Shown in pieces: positions 17,562 to 26,759 of a stretch of 64,000 nucleotides of DNA. Source of the stretch: Variibacter gotjawalensis. Its GTDB lineage: Bacteria > Pseudomonadota > Alphaproteobacteria > Rhizobiales > Xanthobacteraceae. Each line of letters opens with the position of its first letter. Positions within the stretch are counted from its first letter, which is position 1. The notes under the pieces are model-generated. The model did no database searches, was not told where the DNA came from, and worked only from the letters and a program-made list of their open reading frames with translations. A program made the position numbers and the translations under genes. The stretch lies in the NCBI RefSeq assembly GCF_002355335.1, contig NZ_AP014946.1, forward strand, positions 4,107,501 to 4,171,500, read 5' to 3'.

Positions 17562-18377
17562 ATGCGCCCAGCTGACGTACCGGTCATTATTCTATGCGGC
17601 GGTGAAGGCACCAGGCTTCGCGAAGAAACCGTGTCGCGACCCAAGCCATTGCTTGAGATCGGCTCGGAGCCGATTTTGCTGCACATCATGAAATTGTACG
17701 AGAGCTATGGCTTTCGCCGCTTCATATTGTGCCTTGGCTATCAGGGCGTGATGATCAAGGAGTATTTCCTCAATCGGGAAATGCGCTCTCGCGACATGAA
17801 GCTCGTGCTCAGCACCGGACAGCGATCGTTTCTCGGCCCCGACACGAAATCAGATTGGGAAGTGATTTTCGCTGAAACGGGAGCGAAGACGCAGACGGGC
17901 GGCCGCATTGCCCGCTGCGCGCAATACATCGACACGCCGACCTTCATGGTGACGTACGGCGACGGGCTCGCCGACATCCATCTCGGGGATCTGCTTGCCA
18001 GTCACCTCGCACACGGCGAAATCGGAACGGTGACTGGCGTTGGCGTCAACTCGCAGTTCGGCGAACTCAAGATCGAAGGAGAAAGAGTCGTCGGCTTTGC
18101 CGAGAAACCCGCAACGCAGTCGCTCATCAACGGCGGCTTCTTTGTGTTCCAAAAAGAGTTCCTCGATTATCTGTCGGTAGACTCCAATTGCATCCTCGAA
18201 CGCGATCCGCTCGAGAAGCTCGCGCGCGAAGGAAAATTGAAGGTTCGTCGTCACGACGGCTTCTGGCGCTGCATGGATACGTTCAAGGATTACCAAGCAC
18301 TCAACGAAGCGTATGCGGCCGGCATCGCACCGTGGACATCGTCCTGCGAGGACCGCATCAGTGAAAACGCGGCCTGA
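17562..18377 (+). CDS. rfbF: Glucose-1-phosphate cytidylyltransferase
   Basis: 271 residues, the usual length. It joins CTP and alpha-D-glucose 1-phosphate to give CDP-glucose, the first step to CDP-linked deoxysugars. The nucleotidyltransferase signature CGGEGTRLREETVSRPKPLL is followed by YGDGLADI, with the metal-binding aspartate, and GEVR-type ELKIEGERVVGFAEKP. A GGAG ribosome site is seven bases before ATG 17562. The next two genes overlap in a chain (rfbF, epimerase/reductase, rfbG), so this is one transcription unit devoted to a CDP-sugar. Confidence 0.95.
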   Translation: MRPADVPVIILCGGEGTRLREETVSRPKPLLEIGSEPILLHIMKLYESYGFRRFILCLGYQGVMIKEYFLNREMRSRDMKLVLSTGQRSFLGPDTKSDWEVIFAETGAKTQTGGRIARCAQYIDTPTFMVTYGDGLADIHLGDLLASHLAHGEIGTVTGVGVNSQFGELKIEGERVVGFAEKPATQSLINGGFFVFQKEFLDYLSVDSNCILERDPLEKLAREGKLKVRRHDGFWRCMDTFKDYQALNEAYAAGIAPWTSSCEDRISENAA

Positions 18378-19281
18378 GCGCGCACTCGTCACCGGCGCGG
18401 CCGGCTTTGTCGGCACGCGGCTCTGCGAACGATTAACAGATCAAGGCTGGATTGTTGCAAAGCTGCTCCGACGCCGTCCTACAAGCGCATCAGTCATAGA
18501 TCCGGCAACAACCTGGATCGACGGTGAAGATGCGTTGAGTGAACGGCTCGCCGCGTTCGCGCCGCACGTTATCTTCAACCTTGCCGGGTTCTCGCAGGTT
18601 GCCGAGGCAAGAACCAACCCAACGGCCACATTCGAAGCGAACGTCGCTTTCGTTTGGCGTTTGCTCGCAGCCGCGCAGACCCTTCCTCAGAAATCCGTCA
18701 TCGTTCAAGCATCCTCAGTCGTTGTCTACGACCCGCTCGGGCACGGCCCCATGAGTGAAGACGAAGCAGTGCGCCCACATGGCGTTTACGCAGCATCGAA
18801 AGCGAGCGCAGAGATCATCTTGCGGAGCTTCGAACTGCCCACTGCTGTTGCGCGGTTGGGCAACATTTATGGGCCAGGCGATCGCAATACCGCACGGCTA
18901 ATTCCTCATCTCGTCGCGCAATTTTCGGCGGGCCAGAACGCGTTCCTGCGCGAAGGCGGTGCGCAGCGAAGCTACCTACATGTCGAAGACGCCGTCGAAG
19001 CACTATGCGCGTTAGCCGAGCACGCTGGAAAAGCTGGAATACATTGCGAGACGTTCAATGTCGCCGGTTTGCGGCCCTACTCCAATCGCCAGATTGCCGA
19101 GATCGCACGCGACGTGAGTGGACGGCCAGACCTCAAGATAAACGTCGAGACGGAAACAGCTTCGGCAGCAAGGCCGATCTCAATCGAGCGGATTTCGAAG
19201 CAAGTCGGATGGGCGCCGCGCATCGAATTGCGCGATGGACTGCGCTCACTATTCAATGAGGGAGTTGCATTATGCGCCTGA
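18361..19281 (+). CDS. NAD-dependent epimerase/dehydratase (probable CDP-sugar reductase or epimerase)
   Basis: 306 residues of the extended SDR type. The Rossmann loop is TGAAGFVGTRL and the catalytic pair is YAASK with an upstream Ser in SSVVVYDP. The start is GTG 18361, overlapping the rfbF stop by 17 bases with GAGG eight bases upstream. Placed between rfbF and rfbG, it most likely acts on the CDP-4-keto-6-deoxyglucose made by RfbG, reducing C4 or epimerising. No rfbH-type C3 dehydratase is in the window, so a 6-deoxyhexose product is more likely than a 3,6-dideoxyhexose such as paratose or abequose. The exact product is inferred, not seen. Confidence 0.85.
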   Translation: MKTRPERALVTGAAGFVGTRLCERLTDQGWIVAKLLRRRPTSASVIDPATTWIDGEDALSERLAAFAPHVIFNLAGFSQVAEARTNPTATFEANVAFVWRLLAAAQTLPQKSVIVQASSVVVYDPLGHGPMSEDEAVRPHGVYAASKASAEIILRSFELPTAVARLGNIYGPGDRNTARLIPHLVAQFSAGQNAFLREGGAQRSYLHVEDAVEALCALAEHAGKAGIHCETFNVAGLRPYSNRQIAEIARDVSGRPDLKINVETETASAARPISIERISKQVGWAPRIELRDGLRSLFNEGVALCA

Positions 19282-20384
19282 GTTCCGCTCTTGAGATCTA
19301 CCGCGGCCGCAAGGTTCTCGTAACCGGGCATACCGGCTTCAAGGGATCGTGGCTGTCGTTGTGGCTCGCGTCTCTCGGCGCCAACGTAGTCGGCCTGAGC
19401 AACGCAATTCCAACCGAGCCTAGTCTTTTCAAGACGATAGATATTGATCTGAAGGATGATCGCAGGTCCGACATTCGCGACCTTTCGACAACGCGATCCA
19501 TCGTCGATCAGACCCGCCCGGAGATCATCTTTCACCTCGCGGCCCAGCCCATCGTGCGGACCGCCTTGACCGACCCATTTAACACGATCGGCGTTAACGT
19601 CATGGGTGTTGCCGCAATACTCGAGGCAGCGCGTTCAGTTCCAGGCGTCCGCGGCGTCGTGATCGTCACGAGCGACAAGGTGTATCGCGATCGGCCGCTA
19701 CCAACTGCTTACCGCGAGGACGATACACTGGGTGGTCACGAGCCGTACGGCTCCAGCAAGGCAGCGGCAGAAATCATTTCGGAAATCTACACGCACGCGA
19801 ATTTCCACGCCGGGGCGCAATCGCGGAACATTCCGTCCGTCATCACCGCCCGAGCCGGTAATGTCATCGGCGGCGGCGATTGGGCGCCTTACCGGCTCAT
19901 CCCCGATACCGTAAACGCCATCCTCGAACAACGCGACATCGTCCTGCGCTACCCGCATTCGACACGGCCATGGCAGCACGTTCTCGAGCCGCTTGGTGGA
20001 TATCTCTTGCTCGGCCAGCGCATCCTCGCGGGCCTTTCCGCACCACGCAGCGTGAACTTCGGCCCATCCGATACTCCGCTGCCAGTGATGAAACTGACCG
20101 AACAATTCCTCTCTGTTTGGGGATCGTCCAACACGAAAATTGTCGTAGAAGAAGACCGCTCACGCGTCGAGGCTGCGATGCTCGCGGTCGACTCGAGCCT
20201 CGCTCACGAAACGCTCGGATGGCATCCGACATGGAATGCGGAACGCGCCGTCAGCGAAACGGCGCGCTGGTACCGCGAATGGGCCGCCGGCTCCGCCATG
20301 ACGGACATTTGCCTGCAGCAGATTGCGGACTACTCGCTTGACGCAGAACAGCGCAGCGCTGCACACGCAATCGCAGCAGCCTAA
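19272..20384 (+). CDS. rfbG: CDP-glucose 4,6-dehydratase
   Basis: 370 residues of the extended SDR family. It converts CDP-D-glucose to CDP-4-dehydro-6-deoxy-D-glucose using bound NAD. Key features are GHTGFKGSWLSLWLASLGA (GxxGxxG loop with the RfbG-specific FKGSWL), TSDKVYRD containing the catalytic Thr/Asp/Lys positions, and YGSSKAAAE with Tyr and Lys. PHSTRPWQHVLEPLGGYL is the family C-terminal substrate block. The start overlaps the preceding gene by ten bases. Its TAA stop interleaves with the stop of the convergent glycosyltransferase gene. Confidence 0.95.
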   Translation: MRLSSALEIYRGRKVLVTGHTGFKGSWLSLWLASLGANVVGLSNAIPTEPSLFKTIDIDLKDDRRSDIRDLSTTRSIVDQTRPEIIFHLAAQPIVRTALTDPFNTIGVNVMGVAAILEAARSVPGVRGVVIVTSDKVYRDRPLPTAYREDDTLGGHEPYGSSKAAAEIISEIYTHANFHAGAQSRNIPSVITARAGNVIGGGDWAPYRLIPDTVNAILEQRDIVLRYPHSTRPWQHVLEPLGGYLLLGQRILAGLSAPRSVNFGPSDTPLPVMKLTEQFLSVWGSSNTKIVVEEDRSRVEAAMLAVDSSLAHETLGWHPTWNAERAVSETARWYREWAAGSAMTDICLQQIADYSLDAEQRSAAHAIAAA

Positions 20385-21487
20385 ACCACTTTTCTCATCA
20401 CGGCGACATCGCTCGCTGGATGGGACACCGGCTGGCCGCACACCACTGCACGCAGTATCTCTTCGAATGTCGTGACCTGATGCTCAATCGAAATCCCCGG
20501 TCGCCGCGAATACTTCAGAGCCGCAGTCGATAGCTGCCGATACCGTTCCGGATCATCCCAAATCGAACGGATCGCCGAGGCCCAACGGTCCGGGTGATCG
20601 TTTGCCGGCAAAACAACACCACCGGGACCAACGGATTCACGCAAACCTCCCCGATCACTCGCGACCACGGGGATGCCACTGAAGTGAGCCTCGGTAACGA
20701 CACGCCCCCATGTTTCCGCTTCCCACTGGCTCGGCACGAGAAGAATTTGGGTGTCGCGATAAACATCTTTCATGTCGCTGTTCTCGCGAAACGTCACGTT
20801 CGGAAGCTTCGCAATGCGCGCTTTAAGCAGGCGTCCCTCGCGCAGTCCAAGCGGCCATCCTTTGACGAAGCAGAACGCAATGTCAGGCAGTCGCTCGGCA
20901 ACATTCAGCGCGAGATCGACGCCTTTCACCGGAACCGGATTGATCAACGTGACGTAACGTCCGTTGCGTTCGGTTCGATAGCGTTCCGCGCGATGCACGG
21001 GCGGAATCGCGCGTGTGACGATGCCATGCTTTGCACGGAAACGATCGGCGACAAATTCGGAGATCGAGAGAAAGCCAGAAACAGGCAGCACGCCGACCGG
21101 CCCCGACTGACAAGGCCAAGAATCGAAGCCGAGACCGTGCATGTAGACCAACACAGGAACATCGCGTTGAGCGAAGGCTGCCGCAACGCGTGTCGGATCG
21201 CCATTGTGAATGACGACGACATCGGGTTTGGGCAAATCGGTGATCACTGCCGCCAAGTCACGCACACGGATGACTTCATAACCAAGCGAGCGGTCGGAGA
21301 TGTCCTCACCAAGCCATCTTTTGATTTGCGTCTTGAGACCGAAGCCGTCGCGGTATGACAGCCGGGTCAAGACCGTGACTGCATGTCCGCGCTGCATCAA
21401 CTCGACAGCAAGTTCGTGCGTATTGACTTCGACACCACCGCGTACTTGCGGCAGATACGGCGTACCACTCAGCAGGACAATCCGCAT
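20381..21487 (-). CDS. Glycosyltransferase family 4
   Basis: 368 residues. The N-terminal half begins MRIVLLSGTPYLPQVRGGVE, with the glycine-rich GGVEVNTHELA loop of GT4 enzymes. The C-terminal half contains YVTLINPVPVKGVDLALNVA and the donor motif ETWGRVVTEAHFSGIPVVAS followed by DRGGLRESV. It lies alone on the minus strand at the right end of the polysaccharide locus and shares four bases with the end of rfbG. It probably adds a sugar to the same polymer. Confidence 0.9.
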   Translation of the reverse strand: MRIVLLSGTPYLPQVRGGVEVNTHELAVELMQRGHAVTVLTRLSYRDGFGLKTQIKRWLGEDISDRSLGYEVIRVRDLAAVITDLPKPDVVVIHNGDPTRVAAAFAQRDVPVLVYMHGLGFDSWPCQSGPVGVLPVSGFLSISEFVADRFRAKHGIVTRAIPPVHRAERYRTERNGRYVTLINPVPVKGVDLALNVAERLPDIAFCFVKGWPLGLREGRLLKARIAKLPNVTFRENSDMKDVYRDTQILLVPSQWEAETWGRVVTEAHFSGIPVVASDRGGLRESVGPGGVVLPANDHPDRWASAIRSIWDDPERYRQLSTAALKYSRRPGISIEHQVTTFEEILRAVVCGQPVSHPASDVAVMRKVV

Positions 21488-21766
21488 GCGCTGTTAGCCT
21501 GGGTTCCGTAACGTTTCGATTGAGATCGACTGCCGACATTCTCTGGCAAATTCCAAGCCAGCTTACTGTGGTAGTCGCGACCAAGCTCACTTGTGCCAAA
21601 ATCGGTGCGGATACGAGCGGCAGCTGTCTGCCTTCAACAATCCACGTCAACAGCCCCGCATACTCCAAATGGGGGCTGGCTAAAGTTTCCGCGGTTGGGT
21701 TTGATAAGTATCGCGCCTCAACACACAACAATGGGGCGCACACGGGTTGGGGGGAACTAGGCCGAT

Positions 21767-22012
21767 ATGACGGGCGGTGAACTGCCGGATGAACCGGGTT
21801 ACTATTGGGCGAAGTTGATCAAGCCTTCCGGCATGCCCAAGCAAGACGATTGGCGATCCATCGACTGGGAGATCGTGCACGTCGTCATGAACGACGCTCG
21901 CGGCCAATCACCGTCAGAAAGGTTCGCCGTGTTCATTCCCGGCGTCGCCCCCATGCAGCAGATCGATGATCTCGAGTGGGGCCCACGTATCGCCGAGCAT
22001 CCGCCTAGCTGA
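21767..22012 (+). CDS. Small hypothetical protein
   Basis: 81 residues, soluble and acidic, with DEPGYYWAKL near the start and SIDWEIVHVV in the middle. The opening recalls small proteins in which a G-Y-Y/W-A motif begins a beta strand (DUF551-like), but I cannot assign a family. AGG lies five bases before the ATG and GGGGGA further upstream. It stands alone between the polysaccharide locus and the catabolic operon. Codon use and length make a real gene likely but not certain. Confidence 0.55.
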   Translation: MTGGELPDEPGYYWAKLIKPSGMPKQDDWRSIDWEIVHVVMNDARGQSPSERFAVFIPGVAPMQQIDDLEWGPRIAEHPPS

Positions 22013-22030
22013 ACTGCACGCGATAAATAG

Positions 22031-23569
22031 CTAACGGTTCGACTGGCTCAACCTGTCCCGCAACTTGAACCGCATGATCTTGCCGGACCCCGTGCGGGGG
22101 ATATCGGCAACGAAGTGCACGGCTTCCGGCACCTTGTAAGCCGAGAGATGCTTGCGGCAATGCGCCAGCAAATCGTCCGCCTTCAGGTCATCACCGTCCT
22201 TCTTCGCGACGAAGATGATCGGCACTTCGCCGAGAGATTGATGCGGGATGCCGATCACCGCGCAATCGGCGACGCCGTCGAACTGGCTCGCGACTTCTTC
22301 GATCTCGGCCGGCGCGATGTTTTGGCCACCGCGGATGATGAGTTCTTTCAGCCGCCCCGTGATGGTGAGAAAGCCATTCTCGTCGGCGCGGGCAAGATCG
22401 CCCGTGTGATACCAGCCGTCACGCAGCGCCGCAGCCGTTTCGGCCGGTTTGTTGTGATAGCCGAGCATCAGATTCGGCCCGCGTACGATCAGCTCACCTT
22501 CGGCACCAGCATCGACATCGCGACGCGTTGCCGGATCGACAATACGCACCGCGAGCCCAGGCACCGGAAAACCGCACGAGCCGAGCACGCGGCCTCCCTT
22601 CGGCCAATTCGACGTGACCATCGTCGCGGTTTCGGTGATGCCGTATCCGTCAAGTAAGCGAACACCGAAGCGATCTTCAAACTCGCGATTGAGCGTTGCG
22701 GGCATGATTGCGCCGGCCGACACGCACAATCGCAATCCTGGAAGTTTCTGGCCCGGTTCTGCCGCCTGCACGAGATAGTGAAACATCGTCGGCACACCGG
22801 GCATGAACGTAAAACGTCCTTCACCGAGCAAGCGCAACGCGTCCTTGGTCGAGAACTTCTCCATTAGGTGTTCGCTCGCGCCGATCGCAAGGACGCTCAG
22901 CACCGAGAGGTTGAGCGCGTAGGAGTGGAAAAGCGGCAAAGGTGAAAGGATGACATCGTTTGCAGTGATTCCGTAGATCGGCCCCCAGCATGCGGCTGTG
23001 ATCCAGAGCATTGAGTGCAACGACAGCAGCACGCCCTTCGCGCGGCCGGTGGTACCGGACGTGTAGACGATGAACGATGCCTCGTGCATGCGCTCGGGAT
23101 CGCGAGGTGCTTCAGCCTCCTGCGTCAGAAGATCTGCGAGACGGACACCATCTTGCTTCGCTCCGCGATCGACCAGGATCAATATCAACGGTCGCGCACC
23201 GGCAGCGCGGCGCACCAACTCGGCACGCTCATCCGTCGTCACGACGATGCGGCAATCGCTGTCTTCGATCCGGTAAGCGACTTCGGGCTCCGTCGCCTCA
23301 TACGAGATCGGCACGCTGACTGCGCCTGCGCGCAGCGTCGCGAAACACGTCTGTATCCATGCAATCGAGTTCGGCAGAAACACCGCGACCGCACTGCCGA
23401 CAGCCGCGCCTTGCGCCTGGAGATGACCCGCGAGGCGCGCCGTCGTCTGATCGAGCGCTGCGTAAGTTATCGCGCCACCGGCGTCCGTATACGCCACCTT
23501 GTCGCCACGCAATTTGGCCTGCCGTTTTAGCAGCGTCGGAACTGAAGCGATGAAGTCGGTCTGCAGCAT
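22031..23569 (-). CDS. AMP-dependent acyl-CoA synthetase/ligase
   Basis: 512 residues of the ANL adenylate-forming superfamily. The phosphate loop is YTSGTTGRAKGVLLS, the A5 motif GYGITETATM, the hinge LKELIIRGGQNIAPAEIEEV, and the catalytic lysine lies in PRTGSGKIMRFKLRD. It would activate a carboxylic acid as acyl-AMP and then acyl-CoA in the cytoplasm. The acid is unknown. It is the most downstream gene of a minus-strand run with an SDR, a molybdenum hydroxylase and a crotonase, so it probably prepares the substrate or an intermediate of that pathway. Confidence 0.92.
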   Translation of the reverse strand: MLQTDFIASVPTLLKRQAKLRGDKVAYTDAGGAITYAALDQTTARLAGHLQAQGAAVGSAVAVFLPNSIAWIQTCFATLRAGAVSVPISYEATEPEVAYRIEDSDCRIVVTTDERAELVRRAAGARPLILILVDRGAKQDGVRLADLLTQEAEAPRDPERMHEASFIVYTSGTTGRAKGVLLSLHSMLWITAACWGPIYGITANDVILSPLPLFHSYALNLSVLSVLAIGASEHLMEKFSTKDALRLLGEGRFTFMPGVPTMFHYLVQAAEPGQKLPGLRLCVSAGAIMPATLNREFEDRFGVRLLDGYGITETATMVTSNWPKGGRVLGSCGFPVPGLAVRIVDPATRRDVDAGAEGELIVRGPNLMLGYHNKPAETAAALRDGWYHTGDLARADENGFLTITGRLKELIIRGGQNIAPAEIEEVASQFDGVADCAVIGIPHQSLGEVPIIFVAKKDGDDLKADDLLAHCRKHLSAYKVPEAVHFVADIPRTGSGKIMRFKLRDRLSQSNR

Positions 23570-23604
23570 TGTCGTTCTCGTCCGTCGATCGCGCTACCAG
23601 CGCC

Positions 23605-24357
23605 TCACACCATGCTGTAACCGCCCGAAATGCTGATCGTCTGACCGGTAATCCAGCCGCCGGCATCGGACGCAAGCAGAGCAACAGCCGGCGCGACGTC
23701 GCTCGGCAAGCCGAGCCGTCGTGTGGGGTATAGCTTCACAAGCTTCTCGCGGTTGGCGTCGACAAACGCCTTGTCATGCGGCGTCTCGACCAGACCAAGC
23801 GAGATCGTATTCGCCGTCACACCGAAGCGGCCCATCTCCCGCGCCAGCGACTTCACGAGGCCGACAACGCCGGCGCGTGCGGCCGCGACGATCGAAAGAC
23901 CCGACTCTCCGACGCGTGACGAGTCGCCGATCAGCGCAATGATCCGGCCGTTTCCGGATTTCTCCAGATGCGGTGCCGCCGCATGGCAGATGTGAATCGC
24001 TCCGTAGAGGCAAGCATCGATCTGCATCTTCCAGTCTGCCGGCGTCGTCTCGGAAAAACGTTGGCGCTTGGCCAAACCGGCATTGTTCACGACGATGTCG
24101 AGCCGCCCGAAATCGGCGACGATCTTCTCGATCATCTGCTGCACGGCGGCGAGATCCGCGATGTCCGCGCCGTAGGCGATCGCGCGCCCGCCATTCGCCG
24201 TGACCTCGTCGACGACCTCCTTCGCCTGATCGGCTGATGATCGGTAGTTGACCGCAACAGCAGCACCGTCTGCGGCAAGCGCATTGACAATCTCGCGGCC
24301 GACGCCGTTCGCGCCTCCCGTCACCAGCGCAACGCGGCCCTTCAGATTCAAGTTCAT
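23605..24357 (-). CDS. Short-chain dehydrogenase/reductase fold protein lacking the catalytic Tyr-Lys pair
   Basis: 250 residues, classical SDR length. The NAD(P) site is intact (LVTGGANGVGREI) and the NNAG motif is present (VVNNAGLAKRQ). The Y-x-x-x-K position reads SIVAAARAGVVG: Val157 replaces the tyrosine and Arg161 the lysine. Serines at 146-147 remain (GDSSRVG). It may therefore be a non-canonical enzyme or a binding protein rather than a standard alcohol dehydrogenase. ATG 24357 is favoured because AGGAGA lies at the proper distance; another ATG at 24363 overlaps the upstream stop. Ends ISGGYSMV like FabG-type proteins. Confidence 0.88.
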   Translation of the reverse strand: MNLNLKGRVALVTGGANGVGREIVNALAADGAAVAVNYRSSADQAKEVVDEVTANGGRAIAYGADIADLAAVQQMIEKIVADFGRLDIVVNNAGLAKRQRFSETTPADWKMQIDACLYGAIHICHAAAPHLEKSGNGRIIALIGDSSRVGESGLSIVAAARAGVVGLVKSLAREMGRFGVTANTISLGLVETPHDKAFVDANREKLVKLYPTRRLGLPSDVAPAVALLASDAGGWITGQTISISGGYSMV

Positions 24358-24359
24358 CG

Positions 24360-26759
24360 TCATTCTCCTTGCGATTGCGCAGCCTGCATCAAACGGAACA
24401 ACCGCTCCGGCGTGACAGGCAATTCGTTGATCTCGATTCCATACGGCGACAGCGCATCCGCCAATGCATTGGCGATTGCGGCAGGCGCTCCGATTGTGCC
24501 GCCCTCGCCCATCCCGCGGAACCCGTTCACGGTGCCGGGTAGCTCGGCCTCGATATGCGCGATGCCGATGTGAGGGATTTCGCTCGCGGCCGGAACAACA
24601 TAATCGGCGAGACTCGCCGAAATGCATTGGCCGTCGGCATCGTAGACGACCTCTTCGTAGAGCGCGGCGCCGATGCCTTGCGCCACTGCGCCATGAACTT
24701 GGCCGTCGACGATCATCGGATTGATGATGCGGCCGCAATCTTCGGCGACGAAATATTTGTCGAGGCGAATTTTGTAGGTTTTCGGATCTATCTCGAGCGT
24801 GCAGATATGTGTCGCCGATGTCGCGGTGCCGAAGAACGGGTCATACACCTTCGTGCTCTCCATCTCCTCACGCGCATCCTTCGGCAAACGGCCCATCTCG
24901 GAGTAGATCGCTTTGGCGAGCTGCTTGAACGTCACCGATCGGTCGGTGCCGGAGACCGATACGATCCCGTGCTCGACCGAAATGTCCGCCTCCGCAGCTT
25001 CAAGCACGTGCGAAGCCGCGCGCAGCACCTTCTGCTTCAAATCACGTGACGCGAGCGTGGCGGCGCCGCCTGCTATCACGGCACCACGGCTGGCGTAAGT
25101 GCCGGTGCTGTGTGCGACCGCGGAGCTGTCGCCTTGCAGGATTTGAACGTCCTCGATGCGGCATCCGAGTTCGTCGGCGATCACTTGCGAGAGCGTCGTC
25201 TCGAGCCCCTGCCCGTGCGACGCGACGCCGAACGAGCCGGTGACGCTTCCCGTCGAGTCGAGCCTGATCGTCGCCTGCTCGGTGCCTGTGTTGATCGGCA
25301 TTCCAGGCGCCGCGGAAATGCGCGAGCCGATGCCGGTAAGTTCCGCGTAAGTCGCGATGCCGATGCCGAGGATGCGGCCTTCCGTCCTGGCCTTCGCTTG
25401 CGCGGCACGCAACGCCGTGTAGTCGACCGCATCGAGCGCTATCTCGAGGCTTTCCGTGAAGGCCGAGCGATCCCATACGAGACCCGACGCGACCTTGTAA
25501 GGAAACTCATGCGGCTGCACGAGATTCCGTCGGCGCATGTCTGCCGGATCAATGCCGAGCTCGCGCGCCGCCATGTCGATAAGGCGTTCCATGGCGAACG
25601 TCGCGGGCGGGCGTCCGACGCCGCGATAAGGCCCAGTCGGCGCTTTCGACGTCGAGACCGCGCGAACGCGGCCCCGATAATTGGCGATCTTGTACGGACC
25701 GGGCAAAAAGCTGACGACCTGGATTGGCTCGATAGCCGCCGTCCAAGGATAGATCGAATACGCGCCGACATCGCCGATGACATCGGCTGTCAGCGCAAGA
25801 ATGTTGCCGTTCTCATCGACGCCCATCTCAGCGCAGATGATCTCGTCGAAACCTTGACTGGTTGAAATCAAATCTTCGAGCCGATCGCTGGTCCAGCGCA
25901 CACAGCGGCCGAGACGCTTGGCGAGCACCGAGACAAGGACTTCCTCCTGATAGAGCGATGCCTTGCCACCGAAGCCACCGCCGACATCGGGCGCGACCAC
26001 GCGGACGCTGTGGCCCGGCAATTCGAGCACTTCGCTCAAGAGATCGCGCAGAATTCCCGGCACCTGGGTCGACGAGGTGAGCGTCAGCGCCCTGCGGCCA
26101 CGATCGTATTCGGCAACGTAGGAGCGCGGCTCCATCGCCAGCGGCGTCTTGCGATGCATGCGGAAACGCGCTTTGACGCGCACAGCCGACAGCATGAGCT
26201 CGTGCTCGACGTCGCCTCGCTTGAACTCACGCGCGGCCAGCACATTGGTTCCGGCACTCTCGTGCAAGAGCGGCGATCCTGGCTCGACCGCAGCTTCCGG
26301 ATCGGTGACGCGGCCGAGTTCCCCGAACGTAATCTCGACGGCCTCTAAGGCATCCTCCGCAAGATATCGGCTATCCGCCAACACGGCGACGATCGGCTCG
26401 CCGACGAACCGCACCTTGTCTTTCGCGAGCGGACGCAACGGCGTCGGCACATAGTCCTTCATGCGCGACGTCGCTTGGATCAGCGGAACATTGGCAAAAT
26501 CGTCGGCAGTCAGTACCGCGAAAACACCCGGCATCGCGGCAGCGGCTTCGGTATCGATCGAGACGATCCGGGCATGCGATTGATCACTGCGGCGGAAGGC
26601 AACATGAAGTGCGCGCGGCGTCTGCCGGTCGTCCGCATACGAACCTTGCCCGGTCAGCAGCCGTGGGTCTTCGACACGCTTGATGCGCGCACCGATATTC
26701 TTCGGCCGCACACCCCGTACGAGCCCTGGCGCTGCGCGATCACTCATAGGCGTCGGCAC
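24360..26759 (-). CDS. Molybdenum hydroxylase large subunit (xanthine dehydrogenase/CoxL family)
   Basis: 799 residues, normal for the molybdopterin-binding subunit. The N-terminal domain begins GARIKRVEDPRLLTGQGSYA. The catalytic part has GGGFGGKASLYQEEVLVS, the substrate loop PTGPYRGVGRPPATFAMERL, and the C-terminal GMGEGGTIGAP with the conserved base glutamate. The loop lacks the AYRCSFR motif of true CO dehydrogenase, so this is a substrate hydroxylase. Such enzymes hydroxylate N-heterocycles, aldehydes or aromatic acyl-CoAs using water. GTG 26759 has GAGGAAGG upstream; ATG 26747 is an alternative. The start overlaps the lactonase-like gene. Confidence 0.92.
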   Translation of the reverse strand: MPTPMSDRAAPGLVRGVRPKNIGARIKRVEDPRLLTGQGSYADDRQTPRALHVAFRRSDQSHARIVSIDTEAAAAMPGVFAVLTADDFANVPLIQATSRMKDYVPTPLRPLAKDKVRFVGEPIVAVLADSRYLAEDALEAVEITFGELGRVTDPEAAVEPGSPLLHESAGTNVLAAREFKRGDVEHELMLSAVRVKARFRMHRKTPLAMEPRSYVAEYDRGRRALTLTSSTQVPGILRDLLSEVLELPGHSVRVVAPDVGGGFGGKASLYQEEVLVSVLAKRLGRCVRWTSDRLEDLISTSQGFDEIICAEMGVDENGNILALTADVIGDVGAYSIYPWTAAIEPIQVVSFLPGPYKIANYRGRVRAVSTSKAPTGPYRGVGRPPATFAMERLIDMAARELGIDPADMRRRNLVQPHEFPYKVASGLVWDRSAFTESLEIALDAVDYTALRAAQAKARTEGRILGIGIATYAELTGIGSRISAAPGMPINTGTEQATIRLDSTGSVTGSFGVASHGQGLETTLSQVIADELGCRIEDVQILQGDSSAVAHSTGTYASRGAVIAGGAATLASRDLKQKVLRAASHVLEAAEADISVEHGIVSVSGTDRSVTFKQLAKAIYSEMGRLPKDAREEMESTKVYDPFFGTATSATHICTLEIDPKTYKIRLDKYFVAEDCGRIINPMIVDGQVHGAVAQGIGAALYEEVVYDADGQCISASLADYVVPAASEIPHIGIAHIEAELPGTVNGFRGMGEGGTIGAPAAIANALADALSPYGIEINELPVTPERLFRLMQAAQSQGE

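Noticed and set aside
24364-24738. N-terminal extension of the SDR protein
   Set aside because: The added residues are Arg-rich and lie inside the large hydroxylase subunit gene in another frame; homologous SDRs start at the ATG near 24357.
24360-26759. Aerobic carbon monoxide dehydrogenase large subunit
   Set aside because: The AYRCSFR-type active-site loop of true CoxL is absent; the loop reads PTGPYRGVGRP, so another hydroxylase is more likely.
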